DNA of 64,000 bases from positions 1 to 64,000 of the forward strand of contig CAZVRW010000003.1 in assembly GCA_964630265.1 (NCBI GenBank), in the 5' to 3' direction. The notes beneath the pieces were generated by a model. The model was not told where the DNA came from. It worked only from the letters and a program-made list of their open reading frames with translations, and made no database searches. This stretch comes from CAZBWP01 sp964630265. GTDB lineage: Bacteria; Pseudomonadota; Alphaproteobacteria; Rhodospirillales; Defluviicoccaceae. This document shows positions 43,592 through 52,268 of the stretch, piece after piece. A program made the position numbers and the translations under genes. Position 1 is the first letter of the stretch; each line of letters starts with the position of its first letter.

Positions 43592-44599
43592 CTACCGCGC
43601 GATGAAGGTGCGGATCTTGCGGTCGTGCTCCTTGATGTGCTTGAGCAGCCAGTAGCGGACATACTTGGCGATCGACGAGCAATCCTGCAGCGACAGGCCG
43701 ACGCCGATGTTGCGCATGAAATCCTCGGCGTCCTGTAACAGCCGCGTGTGTTCCTCGCGGTGCGCCAGGAAATCGGGATAGCCGATGTTGCCCATGATCC
43801 GTTCTTCATCGGCGAAGTGACCGCGGGTCGCGTCGATCAGGGCCCGCAGCGCCGGACGGGCCTGTCGGGCCGCATCCTCGGATTGCAGGGCGCGGACGAA
43901 GGCATGGTAGTAGCTGATCAACTCGCCGTGCTGACGGTCGATGAGCGTGACGCCGACGCTCATGTCCTCGGTCCACTCCATGAGCAGTTCGCTCGCCGGT
44001 GAGCGCGCGGTGTCAGGACGATCCGTCGCCCGGTCGACGGTGCGCTGCGCCTCTCGCCGCCGCGGTGTCTCGGCCGAAAGAACATCGAGCAGCGTTTCGC
44101 GATCGGCGAGGGCGCGCTGGAATTCCGAGTCACGCTCCTGCAGGTGGCGTCGCAGACCGGCGATGGCGCGCTGGCGGTCGGCCAACTCCTCGTTGAGCTT
44201 GAGAATCTCCGCGGCGGCCTGCTCCAGCTGCACGATATAGCGCTCGCCAACCACGAGCAGGTTGCCGTCGGTTGCGAAGATCGTGCCGTGCAGCGAGCGG
44301 ACGCCACCTGCGTCCGAGCCGAGATTGAGGATGCCGCGATAGACGATCCCCTCGTCGGGCGTCTCGCGCCGGGCCGCCACCTCGGCGAACCGCGGATTGA
44401 TGAACAGATCGCGGATGTCGAGGGCGTTGGCGTCGAAGCCGGCGTCGCTCAGCAGATCGCGGAAACCGCGGCCGACATCGAGGAGATCGCCGCTGCGCGA
44501 GAGCAGCGCCGCCGCGACCGTCCTCAGGTCGCGCAGATAGGGCGGCAGCCGCTGTTCGGTCAGCGGCCGGCTGACGGGCATTCTGTCGTCGGGGGTCAT
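43592..44599 (-). CDS. PAS-like/hemerythrin sensor protein
   Basis: 335 aa. The N-terminal 110 residues resemble a PAS-like sensor (GIVYRGILNLGSDAGGVRSL, GTIFATDGNLLVVGERYIVQ). A coiled coil (about 125-180, ILKLNEELADRQRAIAGLRR) connects it to a C-terminal bacteriohemerythrin domain (about 210-335) with the full set of iron ligands: DRQH, HFADEE, LAHREEH and LLKHIKEHD. Hemerythrins bind O2 or sense it through a di-iron site. No output domain is seen. GGAG precedes the ATG at 44599, which overlaps the B12-protein stop as ATGA. Confidence 0.88.
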   Translation of the reverse strand: MTPDDRMPVSRPLTEQRLPPYLRDLRTVAAALLSRSGDLLDVGRGFRDLLSDAGFDANALDIRDLFINPRFAEVAARRETPDEGIVYRGILNLGSDAGGVRSLHGTIFATDGNLLVVGERYIVQLEQAAAEILKLNEELADRQRAIAGLRRHLQERDSEFQRALADRETLLDVLSAETPRRREAQRTVDRATDRPDTARSPASELLMEWTEDMSVGVTLIDRQHGELISYYHAFVRALQSEDAARQARPALRALIDATRGHFADEERIMGNIGYPDFLAHREEHTRLLQDAEDFMRNIGVGLSLQDCSSIAKYVRYWLLKHIKEHDRKIRTFIAR

Positions 44600-45672
44600 A
44601 GCATCTCCCTCACGGCGGCTTCGGCATCCGGGCACCAGACGTCGGCGCCGATCCATTGCCAACTCCGCGCCAGACGGTTCGTCGGCAGTCCACCGACGAG
44701 GATGGTCGGACAACGGGTCCCCAGGTCCGTCTTCAGGCGCTCGACGACGCGGCGGAGCGTCGGCAACTGCTGCACCATGGAGGCCGACAGACCGACCACG
44801 TCCGGGCGAACCACATCGATGTGAGCGATCAGATCGTCGCTCGGCGTGTCGGCACCCAGGTGCTGAACGCTCCAGCCGGCCAGATCGAAGGCGTCGCTGA
44901 CGATGCGCAGGCCGAGCGCGTGGCCATTGCCCGCGACCGCCGCGAAGACCGCGGTCCGGTCGATCGGGGCGACGAACAGCGCGGCGGTGAGATAGAGTTG
45001 CGTGAGCAGGGTCTGGCAGATCGCCGTGGCCAGGTGTTCCTGCGCCACCGTCGCCTGTCGGCGCTGCCAGCGCCAGCCGACCTCGTAGAGCGCCGGCTGG
45101 AACAGCCGGGTCGCCACCCGCACGTAGTCGCCTTCGGCACCCCACGCATCGAACGCCAGCGTCCGCGCCCGCGCCACATCGCCCGTCAGCAAGGCGCTGA
45201 CGAGGTGGTCCACCCGTGGCAGTGCCGCCGGCTGGCGGACACCATAGATCGTCGCGTCGGGGCGCCGGGCCGTCGCCAGGGCCTGACGGCCCGCGGCGAT
45301 CACGTCGCGGACCGGCCCGCGGTGCTCGGGCATCAGCCGCTCGTCAAGAAACGCCTGCAGCGCGTCGAGGCACGCGGAGAACGACTGTGCGGGCGCCCCG
45401 TGGCTCGCCAACTCCGACGCCACCCAACGCACGTAGTCGGCAAAGACCTGCGGCGCGCCCGTCGCCAGCGCGCCCTCGAGGAAGTCGACGATCGTACGCA
45501 ACTCGTGCTCGGTCGGCAGGCGACCGTCGGCACCGCGGAACGGCAGCGCCCCGGCCTGCCGGCGGGCGATGGCGTCGGCAACCGCGCGCACCGCCGCGTC
45601 GCCGAGCCCGACGACGGCTCGCGCGGCATCGGGCGGCTGGCAGGGTGCATCGGGACTGGTGGCCGCGGACAT
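44596..45672 (-). CDS. Cobalamin-binding sensor/regulator protein
   Basis: 358 aa. An N-terminal helical region (1-150) of unknown type is followed by the B12-binding cap (about 155-230, WRWQRRQATVAQEHLATAIC with the Trp and EH typical of CarH/LitR and methionine-synthase-type caps) and a B12-binding Rossmann domain (about 240-358). The lower-ligand motif reads NGHALG with His251; the usual Asp of DxHxxG is Asn249. Then DVVGLSASM and ILVGGLPTN follow. No DNA-binding HTH is apparent, so it may sense light or cobalamin and act through a partner, probably the overlapping hemerythrin protein. Confidence 0.85.
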   Translation of the reverse strand: MSAATSPDAPCQPPDAARAVVGLGDAAVRAVADAIARRQAGALPFRGADGRLPTEHELRTIVDFLEGALATGAPQVFADYVRWVASELASHGAPAQSFSACLDALQAFLDERLMPEHRGPVRDVIAAGRQALATARRPDATIYGVRQPAALPRVDHLVSALLTGDVARARTLAFDAWGAEGDYVRVATRLFQPALYEVGWRWQRRQATVAQEHLATAICQTLLTQLYLTAALFVAPIDRTAVFAAVAGNGHALGLRIVSDAFDLAGWSVQHLGADTPSDDLIAHIDVVRPDVVGLSASMVQQLPTLRRVVERLKTDLGTRCPTILVGGLPTNRLARSWQWIGADVWCPDAEAAVREML

Positions 45673-46048
45673 TCGTCCCTCAATGTTCAGAATGCAGAAA
45701 CGTCAAAGCCGTGTTGGTGCGGATGCAGGACATGGCTCGCGGTGCCGAACGAGGCTGACCAGCATGGAAAGTGGCACGACCGCGCACTTGGGCGGGATGG
45801 CCAAGCCCGCAACGAGGGTATCGGTCCACGTTCGGCGCCATTGGGCCATTGGACGTGGCCCGCGGCATCGCGTCCGTCAAGGCGCCCAAGCTGCGAGCCA
45901 TGAACATGAAGCCCACCCCCGCCGCGCGTCGATAGTCGAAACTGACCTTTTTGCCGCGATTTCCAGCACGACCATTTATTGATATTTTACAGTTTTTTGC
46001 CGCCGATAGTCAATCGACAATAGCAAAAGTTGTCTTCATTCGGCGATG
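45673..46048. other. Intergenic region between the B12 sensor and serA
   Basis: 376 bases without a credible gene. It is the upstream region of the minus-strand sensor operon; 45935-46035 is AT-rich with runs of T. A 78-codon minus-strand frame (45680-45916) shows no recognisable protein and is not annotated. No terminator found for serA. Confidence 0.5.
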
Positions 46049-47281
46049 TCAGTACAGGAATCGCGCACGGATTGTACCGGGGATCTCCTGCAGGGCACGG
46101 CGAATGCCGTGGCCGCTCTCCAGCCGGCCGTCGATGTCGGTAACCACGTAGCCGACGTCGGCATCGGTGCGCAGATACTGGCCGGCGATGTTGAGGCCGC
46201 GGGCGGCGAACACGTCGTTGATGGCGCGCAGCACGCCCGGCACGTTCTCGTGGATGTGCAGAAAGCGCGTCGCGTCGCGCTGCACCGGCAATGAGACTTC
46301 GACGAAATTCACCGCCCCCCCGGTCGAGCCGGTGTCCGAATAGCGGATGATCTTGTCCGCCACCTCGGCGCCGATGTTGGCCTGCGCCTCGGCCGTCGAG
46401 CCGCCGATGTGCGGCGTCAGAAGAACGTTGCCGCAGCCCCTGAGCGGCGTTTCCAGCGGCTCGTCGGGGCCGCCCGGCTCGCGGGGAAAGACGTCGACGG
46501 CCGCGCCCGCCAGATGCCCGCCGTTCAGCGCCCCGGCGAGCGCGTCCACGTCGACCACGTCGCCGCGGGCCGCGTTGATCAGCACCGACCCAGACGGCAT
46601 GCGCGCCAGCTCATCGGCGCCGATCATTCCCTTGGTCTCCGGCGTGCCCGGCACGTGCAGGCTGACCACGTCGGCGTGCTCCAGGAGTTCCGCCAGCGAG
46701 CCGCAGGATTGCGCGTTGCCGATCGCCAGCTTTTCGACGATGTCGTAGAAGATCACCCGCATGCCCAGCGCCTCGGCAAGGATGGAGAGCTGCGAGCCGA
46801 TGTGGCCGTAGCCGACGATGCCGAGCGTGCGCCCGCGCACCTCGCGGGCGCCGCTCACCGTCTTGCTCCAGACCCCGGCGCTGGCCAGCGCCGCTTTTTC
46901 CGGTACCCGGCGCATCAGCATGATGACCTCGCCGATGACCAGCTCGGCCACCGAGCGGGTGTTGGAATAGGGTGCGTTGAACACCGGAATGCCGCGCCGC
47001 TTCGCCGCCAGCACGTCCACCTGGTTGGTGCCGATGCAAAAGCAGCCGATGCAGAACAGCCGCTCGGCGGCGGCGAGCACGTCCGCCGACAGCCGGGTGC
47101 GCGAGCGGATGCCGACGACGTGGGCGTCACGGATCAGCGCCGGCAGATCATCGGCATCCGGCGCCGCGGCGTGGCACTCGACCGTGCGGTAGCCGCCGCC
47201 GGCGAGGCTCGCGACGGCGGTGTCGGCGATCCCTTCGAGCAGGACGATGCGGATCTCGTCCTTCGGAACCGAAAGCCTCAA
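46049..47281 (-). CDS. serA: D-3-phosphoglycerate dehydrogenase, short (E. coli SerA-like) type
   Basis: First step of serine biosynthesis, 3-phosphoglycerate to 3-phosphohydroxypyruvate. 410 aa, exactly the E. coli SerA length, with GCFCIGTNQVDVLAAKRRGI, NAPYSNTRSVAELVIGE, the NAD motif LGIVGYGHIGSQL, catalytic LTPHIGGSTAEAQ, and a C-terminal ACT domain (HIHENVPGVLRAINDVF) that in E. coli binds serine. Start is the TTG at 47281: GGAGG lies 6 bases before it, and it overlaps the stop of the preceding 76-aa gene (TTGA). A second, different SerA lies at 49323. Confidence 0.93.
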   Translation of the reverse strand: MRLSVPKDEIRIVLLEGIADTAVASLAGGGYRTVECHAAAPDADDLPALIRDAHVVGIRSRTRLSADVLAAAERLFCIGCFCIGTNQVDVLAAKRRGIPVFNAPYSNTRSVAELVIGEVIMLMRRVPEKAALASAGVWSKTVSGAREVRGRTLGIVGYGHIGSQLSILAEALGMRVIFYDIVEKLAIGNAQSCGSLAELLEHADVVSLHVPGTPETKGMIGADELARMPSGSVLINAARGDVVDVDALAGALNGGHLAGAAVDVFPREPGGPDEPLETPLRGCGNVLLTPHIGGSTAEAQANIGAEVADKIIRYSDTGSTGGAVNFVEVSLPVQRDATRFLHIHENVPGVLRAINDVFAARGLNIAGQYLRTDADVGYVVTDIDGRLESGHGIRRALQEIPGTIRARFLY

Positions 47282-47508
47282 TCCTCGCCTCCGGACGTCG
47301 GATCGCCGGCGGCGGCAACGCCGTCGAAGGCGGCCCCCACCTCCTTCCACAACGCTTCCGCCGCGTCGGCATCGGCGCCGATCACCGTGCTGAACTGGTC
47401 CTGCTCCAGCCCGTGCAGGGCGAGGTTGAGGGTATTGGCGAGGATCAGCAGCTCGTTGCGGTCGAGGACGACGCGAGCGCCGCCGTTGGTGATGTCTTCG
47501 GTGCGCAT
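47278..47508 (-). CDS. 76-aa protein, possible immunity protein
   Basis: Small acidic protein with RVVLDRNELLILANTLNLAL then LEQDQFSTVIGADADAAEAL. The ELLIL-NxLN...F-x-IGA pattern reminds me of small immunity-like proteins encoded beside secreted nuclease toxins; this is a recollection, not a tested match. GGAGAA precedes the ATG at 47508. It lies 25 bases after the secreted-protein gene and its stop overlaps the serA start. Confidence 0.6.
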   Translation of the reverse strand: MRTEDITNGGARVVLDRNELLILANTLNLALHGLEQDQFSTVIGADADAAEALWKEVGAAFDGVAAAGDPTSGGED

Positions 47509-47533
47509 GATCGATTCTCCTTCGGCCGTGGGT

Positions 47534-47959
47534 TTAGCGGAGCCCGTCATAGTAGGCGCGGCCACGCGATGGACGGAAGGCGGTGCCACAGTCGTCGGCG
47601 CGCAGATTGACGATGACGATGGTGCCGCTGGCCTCGTCCCAGAAGGCGAAGCGCCGGTTTTCCAGCCGGCGCGAGGCCGCCGGTTCGTCCAGGATCGCCG
47701 CGACAAAGTCGGCGAACGCCGGTCTCGAGTCGATGCTCGGACCGGCGAATCGGCGGCTGTCGATCCGCCGCCCCCGCACGAACTGCCGCTCCTCGATGAC
47801 ATGCTTGCGAAAGGCGTGCCCCTCGGCGATCGCCGCCGCCAGCGATCCGGTATCGGTCGCCGAGCAAACACCGGCGGCGGCTGGACCGCTGCACAACAGG
47901 GCCAGGACGACCCAGAGCACGGCGGGAAAGCGGACGGCGGGGAAGCGGACGCGCGACAT
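47534..47959 (-). CDS. Secreted protein, possible BECR-fold RNase toxin
   Basis: 141 aa. The signal peptide (VLWVVLALLCSGPAAAG) is preceded by a doubled RFPAV from a 15-bp DNA repeat. The mature domain has AIAEGHAFRKHVIEERQF, a RRFAFWDEASGTIVIVN strand pair and GTAFRPSRGRAYYDGL, a His-Lys-His plus GTAFxP layout seen in Barnase/EndoU/ColicinE5-type toxin domains. The family call is by eye. The 76-aa gene immediately downstream could be its immunity gene. An ATG further upstream (47998) exists but would bury the signal peptide. Confidence 0.55.
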   Translation of the reverse strand: MSRVRFPAVRFPAVLWVVLALLCSGPAAAGVCSATDTGSLAAAIAEGHAFRKHVIEERQFVRGRRIDSRRFAGPSIDSRPAFADFVAAILDEPAASRRLENRRFAFWDEASGTIVIVNLRADDCGTAFRPSRGRAYYDGLR

Positions 47960-48069
47960 GGCAGGGCGGATGATCCCGTGGCCTGACGGACGCCCCAATC
48001 AACCCCATCGGGACGCCGGCTGTCGAGCGCAAACCGTTCATTGACCGTCAACCAATCCCTGCGTATACA

Positions 48070-48120
48070 GCGGCCGGGCCACGACCCCCCACCGGGCCGC
48101 GACCCATCTGGAAGGATGGG
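48070..48120 (+). promoter_or_regulatory. Structured serC leader, candidate serC RNA motif
   Basis: Two consecutive hairpins just before serC: GCGGCC (48070-48075) with GGCCGC (48095-48100), and CCCATC (48103-48108) with GATGGG (48115-48120). The second stem covers the purine-rich GGATGGGAGA used as ribosome site. A conserved serC leader motif is known in alphaproteobacteria; this layout is reminiscent of it but I could not align it. Confidence 0.4.
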
Positions 48121-48132
48121 AGACACCGTACC

Positions 48133-49308
48133 ATGACCTCGTTCTCGCGGCCGACCGAGCGTCCGGCCAATCCCTGCTTTTCCTCCGGTCCCTGCGCCAA
48201 GCGTCCCGGCTGGACGTCGGCGGTGCTCGACGGTGCCTGTCTCGGGCGCTCGCACCGCTCCAAACCCGGCAAGGCGAAGATCGCGGCGGTGATCGAGCGG
48301 ACGCGCGCGCTGCTCGGCGTGCCCGACGACTATCGCATCGGCATCGTCCCCGCCTCCGACACCGGCGCCATCGAGATGGCGATGTGGACCCTGCTCGGTG
48401 CCCGTGGCGTCGACGTGCTGGCCTGGGAGAGCTTCGGTGCCGCCTGGGTCACCGACGTGGTCAAGCAGCTCAAGCTCGCCGACGTGCGCGCGCTGGACGC
48501 GGGCTACGGTGCCCTGCCCGACCTTGCGGCCGTCGATCCGGCGCGGGACGTGGTGTTCACCTGGAACGGCACCACCTCGGGCGTGCGCGTCCCCGACGGC
48601 AACTGGATCGCCGCCGACCGCGTCGGCCTGACGCTCTGCGACGCCACCTCGGCAGTGTTCGCCATGGACCTGCCCTGGGACAAGCTCGACGTGGTCACCT
48701 TCTCCTGGCAGAAGGTGCTGGGCGGCGAGGCGCAGCACGGCATGCTGATCCTCTCGCCGCGCGCCGTCGAACGCCTGGAAAGCTACACGCCGCCCTGGCC
48801 GCTGCCGAAGATCTTCCGCCTGACCAAGGGCGGCAAGCTGATCGAGGGCATCTTCAAGGGCGAGACCATCAACACCGTCTCCCTGCTCTGCGTCGAGGAC
48901 GTCCTGGACGCCCTCGCCTGGGCGGACAGACTGGGCGGTCTCCCGGCACTGATCCGTCGCAGCGAAGCCAACCTGGCGGCGGTCGCCGCCTGGGTCGAGC
49001 GAAGCGACTGGGCCGACTTTCTAGCCATCGATCCGGCGACGCGCTCGTCCACCTCGATCTGTCTGTCGATCGTCGATCCGTGGTTCACGGCGCTCGACGC
49101 GTCATCCCGGGCGGCAGCGGCGAAGCGCATCCCGGCGCTGCTGGAGGCCGAATCCGTCGCCTACGATATCGGCGCCTATCGCGATGCGCCGCCGGGGCTC
49201 CGCCTGTGGGGCGGCGCCACCGTCGACGCCAGCGATCTCGAGGCCCTGTTCCCGTGGCTCGACTGGGCCTGGGCAGAGGTGCGCACCGAGACCGAAGCCG
49301 CCGCCTGA
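48133..49308 (+). CDS. serC: Phosphoserine transaminase
   Basis: 391-aa PLP enzyme of serine (and pyridoxine) synthesis, of the alphaproteobacterial type. N-terminal NPCFSSGPCAKRPGW, HRSKPGKAK, phosphate-site GIVPASDTGAIEMAMW, TWNGTTSGVRVPDG, and the PLP Lys in TFSWQKVLGGE. ATG at 48133. Fourteen bases separate it from the downstream serA, a common serC-serA operon in alphaproteobacteria. Confidence 0.95.
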   Translation: MTSFSRPTERPANPCFSSGPCAKRPGWTSAVLDGACLGRSHRSKPGKAKIAAVIERTRALLGVPDDYRIGIVPASDTGAIEMAMWTLLGARGVDVLAWESFGAAWVTDVVKQLKLADVRALDAGYGALPDLAAVDPARDVVFTWNGTTSGVRVPDGNWIAADRVGLTLCDATSAVFAMDLPWDKLDVVTFSWQKVLGGEAQHGMLILSPRAVERLESYTPPWPLPKIFRLTKGGKLIEGIFKGETINTVSLLCVEDVLDALAWADRLGGLPALIRRSEANLAAVAAWVERSDWADFLAIDPATRSSTSICLSIVDPWFTALDASSRAAAAKRIPALLEAESVAYDIGAYRDAPPGLRLWGGATVDASDLEALFPWLDWAWAEVRTETEAAA

Positions 49309-49322
49309 CCCCGGAGCCCCCA

Positions 49323-50903
49323 ATGATGCCGAAAGTCCTGATCTCCGACAGCATGTCGGCGCGCGCCGCCGAGATCTTCCGCGAGCGCGGCGTCGACGTC
49401 GACGTCGATACCGGTCTCGCGCCCGACGCCCTGATGGCGAAAATCGGCGCCTATGACGGCCTCGCCGTCCGCTCCTCCACCAAGGTGACGGCCGACGTGC
49501 TCGCCGCCGCTGCCAAACTGAAGGTGGTCGGACGCGCCGGCATCGGCGTCGACAACATCGACGTCAAGGCGGCAACGGCGCGCGGCGTCGTCGTCATGAA
49601 CACGCCGTTCGGCAACTCGATCACCACCGCCGAGCACTCCATCGCGATGATGATGGCGCTGGCCCGGCAAATCCCGGTCGCCAATGCCTCGACGCACGCC
49701 GGTAAGTGGGAGAAGTCGCGGTTCATGGGCGTCGAGCTCGCCGGCAAGTCACTCGGCATCGTCGGCTGCGGCAACATCGGCTCGATCGTCGCCGATCGCG
49801 CGCTCGGCCTGAAGATGCGGGTGATCGCGTACGATCCCTATCTGTCGCCGGAGCGCGCCGACGACCTGGGCGTCGAGAAGGTGGACCTCGACGCCCTGTG
49901 GGCGCGCGCCGATTTCATCAGCCTGCACGCACCGGCGACCGACTCGACGCGCGGCATCATCAACGCCGCCACGCTGGCGAAGATGAAGCCGGGGGTCCGG
50001 ATCATCAACTGCGCCCGTGGCACCCTGATCGTCGAGGCCGACCTGAAGGCGGCGCTGGACAGCGGCCACGTCGCCGGCGCGGCGCTGGACGTGTTCGCCC
50101 AGGAGCCCGCGCGCGACAATGCGCTGTTCGGCATGGAGCAGGTGGTGGCGACGCCGCATCTCGGCGCCTCGACGGAAGAAGCGCAGGAGAAGGTGGCGCT
50201 GCAGATCGCCGAGCAGATGGCCGACTATCTGGTCAATGGCACGGTCGCCAACGCGCTGAACATGCCCTCGGTCGGTCCCGACGAGATGCCACGGTTGCGC
50301 CCGTACATGGCGCTTGCCCGTCTCGTCGGCAGCTTCGCCGGGCAGATCACCGAGACCGCGCTCAAATCCGTCAGCATCGAGTATCGCGGCCACGCGTCGA
50401 CGCTGAACACCCGACCGCTGGTGGCACTGATCCTCGAAGGCCTGCTCTCGCCGTTGATGGAGAGCGTCAACATGGTCAACGCGCCGGCGATCGCCGCCGA
50501 ACGCGACATCGACGTGCTGGAGGTGCGCCACGAGAAGGCGGGCGCGCATCAGACGCTGATTCGCCTGACGGTGACCACCGAGGCGCGGACCCGCAGCGTC
50601 GCCGGCACGCTGTTCAACGGCGATCAGCCACGCATCGTCGAAATCGAAGGCATCCCCATGGACGCGCGGGTCGGCCCGCACATGCTGTTCTGTTCGAACG
50701 AGGACAAGCCTGGCATCATCGGCGCGCTCGGCATGACCCTGGCCGACGCCGGGATCAACATCGCCAGCTTCCACCTGGGCCGCGACCAGCAAGGCGGTAA
50801 CGCCATCGCGCTGATCGAGGTGGACGAAATGCTCTCGGAGCCGCTGTTGCGCCAGGTGCGTGCCGTTCCTCATGTCCTCAGGGCGCGCGCCCTGGAGTTC
50901 TGA
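49323..50903 (+). CDS. serA: D-3-phosphoglycerate dehydrogenase, long type with ASB and ACT domains
   Basis: 526 aa, the size of the long bacterial enzymes. NAD domain LGIVGCGNIGSIVADRALG, catalytic ATPHLGASTEEAQEKVA, then an allosteric substrate-binding domain (about residues 320-450) and a C-terminal ACT domain (MLFCSNEDKPGIIGALGMTL). Starts MMPKVLISDSMS with GGAG upstream. It probably provides the main serine flux with SerC next door, while the divergent short SerA at 46049 is a second isozyme. Confidence 0.95.
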   Translation: MMPKVLISDSMSARAAEIFRERGVDVDVDTGLAPDALMAKIGAYDGLAVRSSTKVTADVLAAAAKLKVVGRAGIGVDNIDVKAATARGVVVMNTPFGNSITTAEHSIAMMMALARQIPVANASTHAGKWEKSRFMGVELAGKSLGIVGCGNIGSIVADRALGLKMRVIAYDPYLSPERADDLGVEKVDLDALWARADFISLHAPATDSTRGIINAATLAKMKPGVRIINCARGTLIVEADLKAALDSGHVAGAALDVFAQEPARDNALFGMEQVVATPHLGASTEEAQEKVALQIAEQMADYLVNGTVANALNMPSVGPDEMPRLRPYMALARLVGSFAGQITETALKSVSIEYRGHASTLNTRPLVALILEGLLSPLMESVNMVNAPAIAAERDIDVLEVRHEKAGAHQTLIRLTVTTEARTRSVAGTLFNGDQPRIVEIEGIPMDARVGPHMLFCSNEDKPGIIGALGMTLADAGINIASFHLGRDQQGGNAIALIEVDEMLSEPLLRQVRAVPHVLRARALEF

Positions 50904-51031
50904 GGAAGCGCACCGGGCGTCACTCGACGTCCCCGCCGCGGCCGCACGTCCGGAAAAGCTTGCTTTGCTTCGCGGCGCGGGCGATTACCATGAGCTTCGT
51001 CGGGGTATCTGGACCTCGCGGGGGTCTGAGC

Positions 51032-52264
51032 ATGGCGCGTGACATCCGGCATCGCCGAATCCTCATCTATTCGCACGATTCATTCGGACTGGGCCATCTG
51101 CGCCGCTGCCGCACCATCGCGCACGCGTTGGTCGAACGGCGCAGCGACGTTTCCGTTCTGATCCTGTCAGGCTCGCCGATCATCGGCAGCTTCAGTTTCC
51201 GCAGCCGTGTCGACTTCGTGCGGGTACCCGGCGTCATCAAGTTGCGCCATGGCGACTATTCGCCCCTCAAGCTCGATATCGGCATCGAGCAGACGCTTGA
51301 ACTGCGCGCCTCGATCATCCGCCATACCGCGGCGACCTTCGCCCCCGACGTCTTCATCGTCGACAAGGAACCGCTCGGACTCCGCGGCGAAGTCCGCGAC
51401 ACGCTGAGCATGCTGAAGGCGCGCGGCACGCCGCTGGTGCTGGGGCTGCGCGACGTCATGGACGACCCCGCCTCGCTCGCCGAGGAATGGGCGCGCAAGA
51501 ACGCGCTGCCGGCGCTCGCGGACCTCTATGATCACATCTGGATCTACGGCCTGCCGGAACTGTGTGATCCGCTCGCCGGAATCCCGCTGCCCGAGACCGT
51601 GCGCGGCAAGATCCGCTACACCGGCTATCTCAGGCGCTCCGCGCCCGCCATCGGTCGCCCCATCGGCCCCCTCGCCGCCTTCACCCAGGAACCCTACATC
51701 CTGGTCACCGCCGGCGGTGGCGGCGACGGCGCCGTGGTCATCGATTGGGTCTTGCGCGCCTACGAACACGACCCGAAGATCCCCTATCGCGCGCTCATCG
51801 TGCTCGGGCCATTCATGCATTCCACCACCCAGGGCGGCTTCCAGGAACGGGCGGCGCGCCTCGACAACGTCGAGGCGATCACCTTCGATGCCGACATCGA
51901 GACCCTGATGACCGGCGCCGCCGGAATCGTCGCCATGGGCGGCTACAACACCTTTTGCGAGATTCTGTCCTTCGACAAGCCGGGGCTGATCGTGCCGCGC
52001 ACCGTGCCGCGGCAGGAGCAGTTCATCCGGGCGTCACGCGGCGAGGCACTGGGCTTGGTGCGCATGCTCGCCGTCGACGGGGTCTGCGAGCCGGCAATCA
52101 TGGCGGCGGCGCTGCGGGCGCTGCCCGAGCAGCCGCGGCCTTCGGAAACCCGCATCGCCGGGCTGCTCGACGGCCTCTCGGTGATCGGCGCCGTGGTCGA
52201 CGACTGGCTCGCCGATCGTGCCGGCGTGCGCGCCCGCCTCGCCGTCGTCCCCGGCAGCGCCTGA
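51032..52264 (+). CDS. MurG-like glycosyltransferase (GT28 type)
   Basis: 410-aa GT-B protein. N-domain IYSHDSFGLGHLRRCRTIAH carries the glycine-rich loop seen in MurG. C-domain: ILVTAGGGGDGAVVIDWVL, a donor-site MGGYNTFCEILSFDKPGLIV, and RTVPRQEQFIRA. The frame opens earlier, but MARDIRHRR at 51032 is the natural start; the ribosome site is weak. First gene of a run of glycosyltransferases extending to 55861. Probably transfers a nucleotide-activated sugar; acceptor unknown. Confidence 0.83.
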   Translation: MARDIRHRRILIYSHDSFGLGHLRRCRTIAHALVERRSDVSVLILSGSPIIGSFSFRSRVDFVRVPGVIKLRHGDYSPLKLDIGIEQTLELRASIIRHTAATFAPDVFIVDKEPLGLRGEVRDTLSMLKARGTPLVLGLRDVMDDPASLAEEWARKNALPALADLYDHIWIYGLPELCDPLAGIPLPETVRGKIRYTGYLRRSAPAIGRPIGPLAAFTQEPYILVTAGGGGDGAVVIDWVLRAYEHDPKIPYRALIVLGPFMHSTTQGGFQERAARLDNVEAITFDADIETLMTGAAGIVAMGGYNTFCEILSFDKPGLIVPRTVPRQEQFIRASRGEALGLVRMLAVDGVCEPAIMAAALRALPEQPRPSETRIAGLLDGLSVIGAVVDDWLADRAGVRARLAVVPGSA

Positions 52265-52268
52265 ACCG

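Noticed and set aside
45680..45916. A 78-codon minus-strand frame
   Set aside because: No recognisable domain, no ribosome site, and atypical composition for a coding region here.
46049..47350. serA start upstream of 47281
   Set aside because: The TTG at 47281 has a good ribosome site and gives the exact 410-aa length of E. coli SerA; upstream codons read into the neighbouring small gene.
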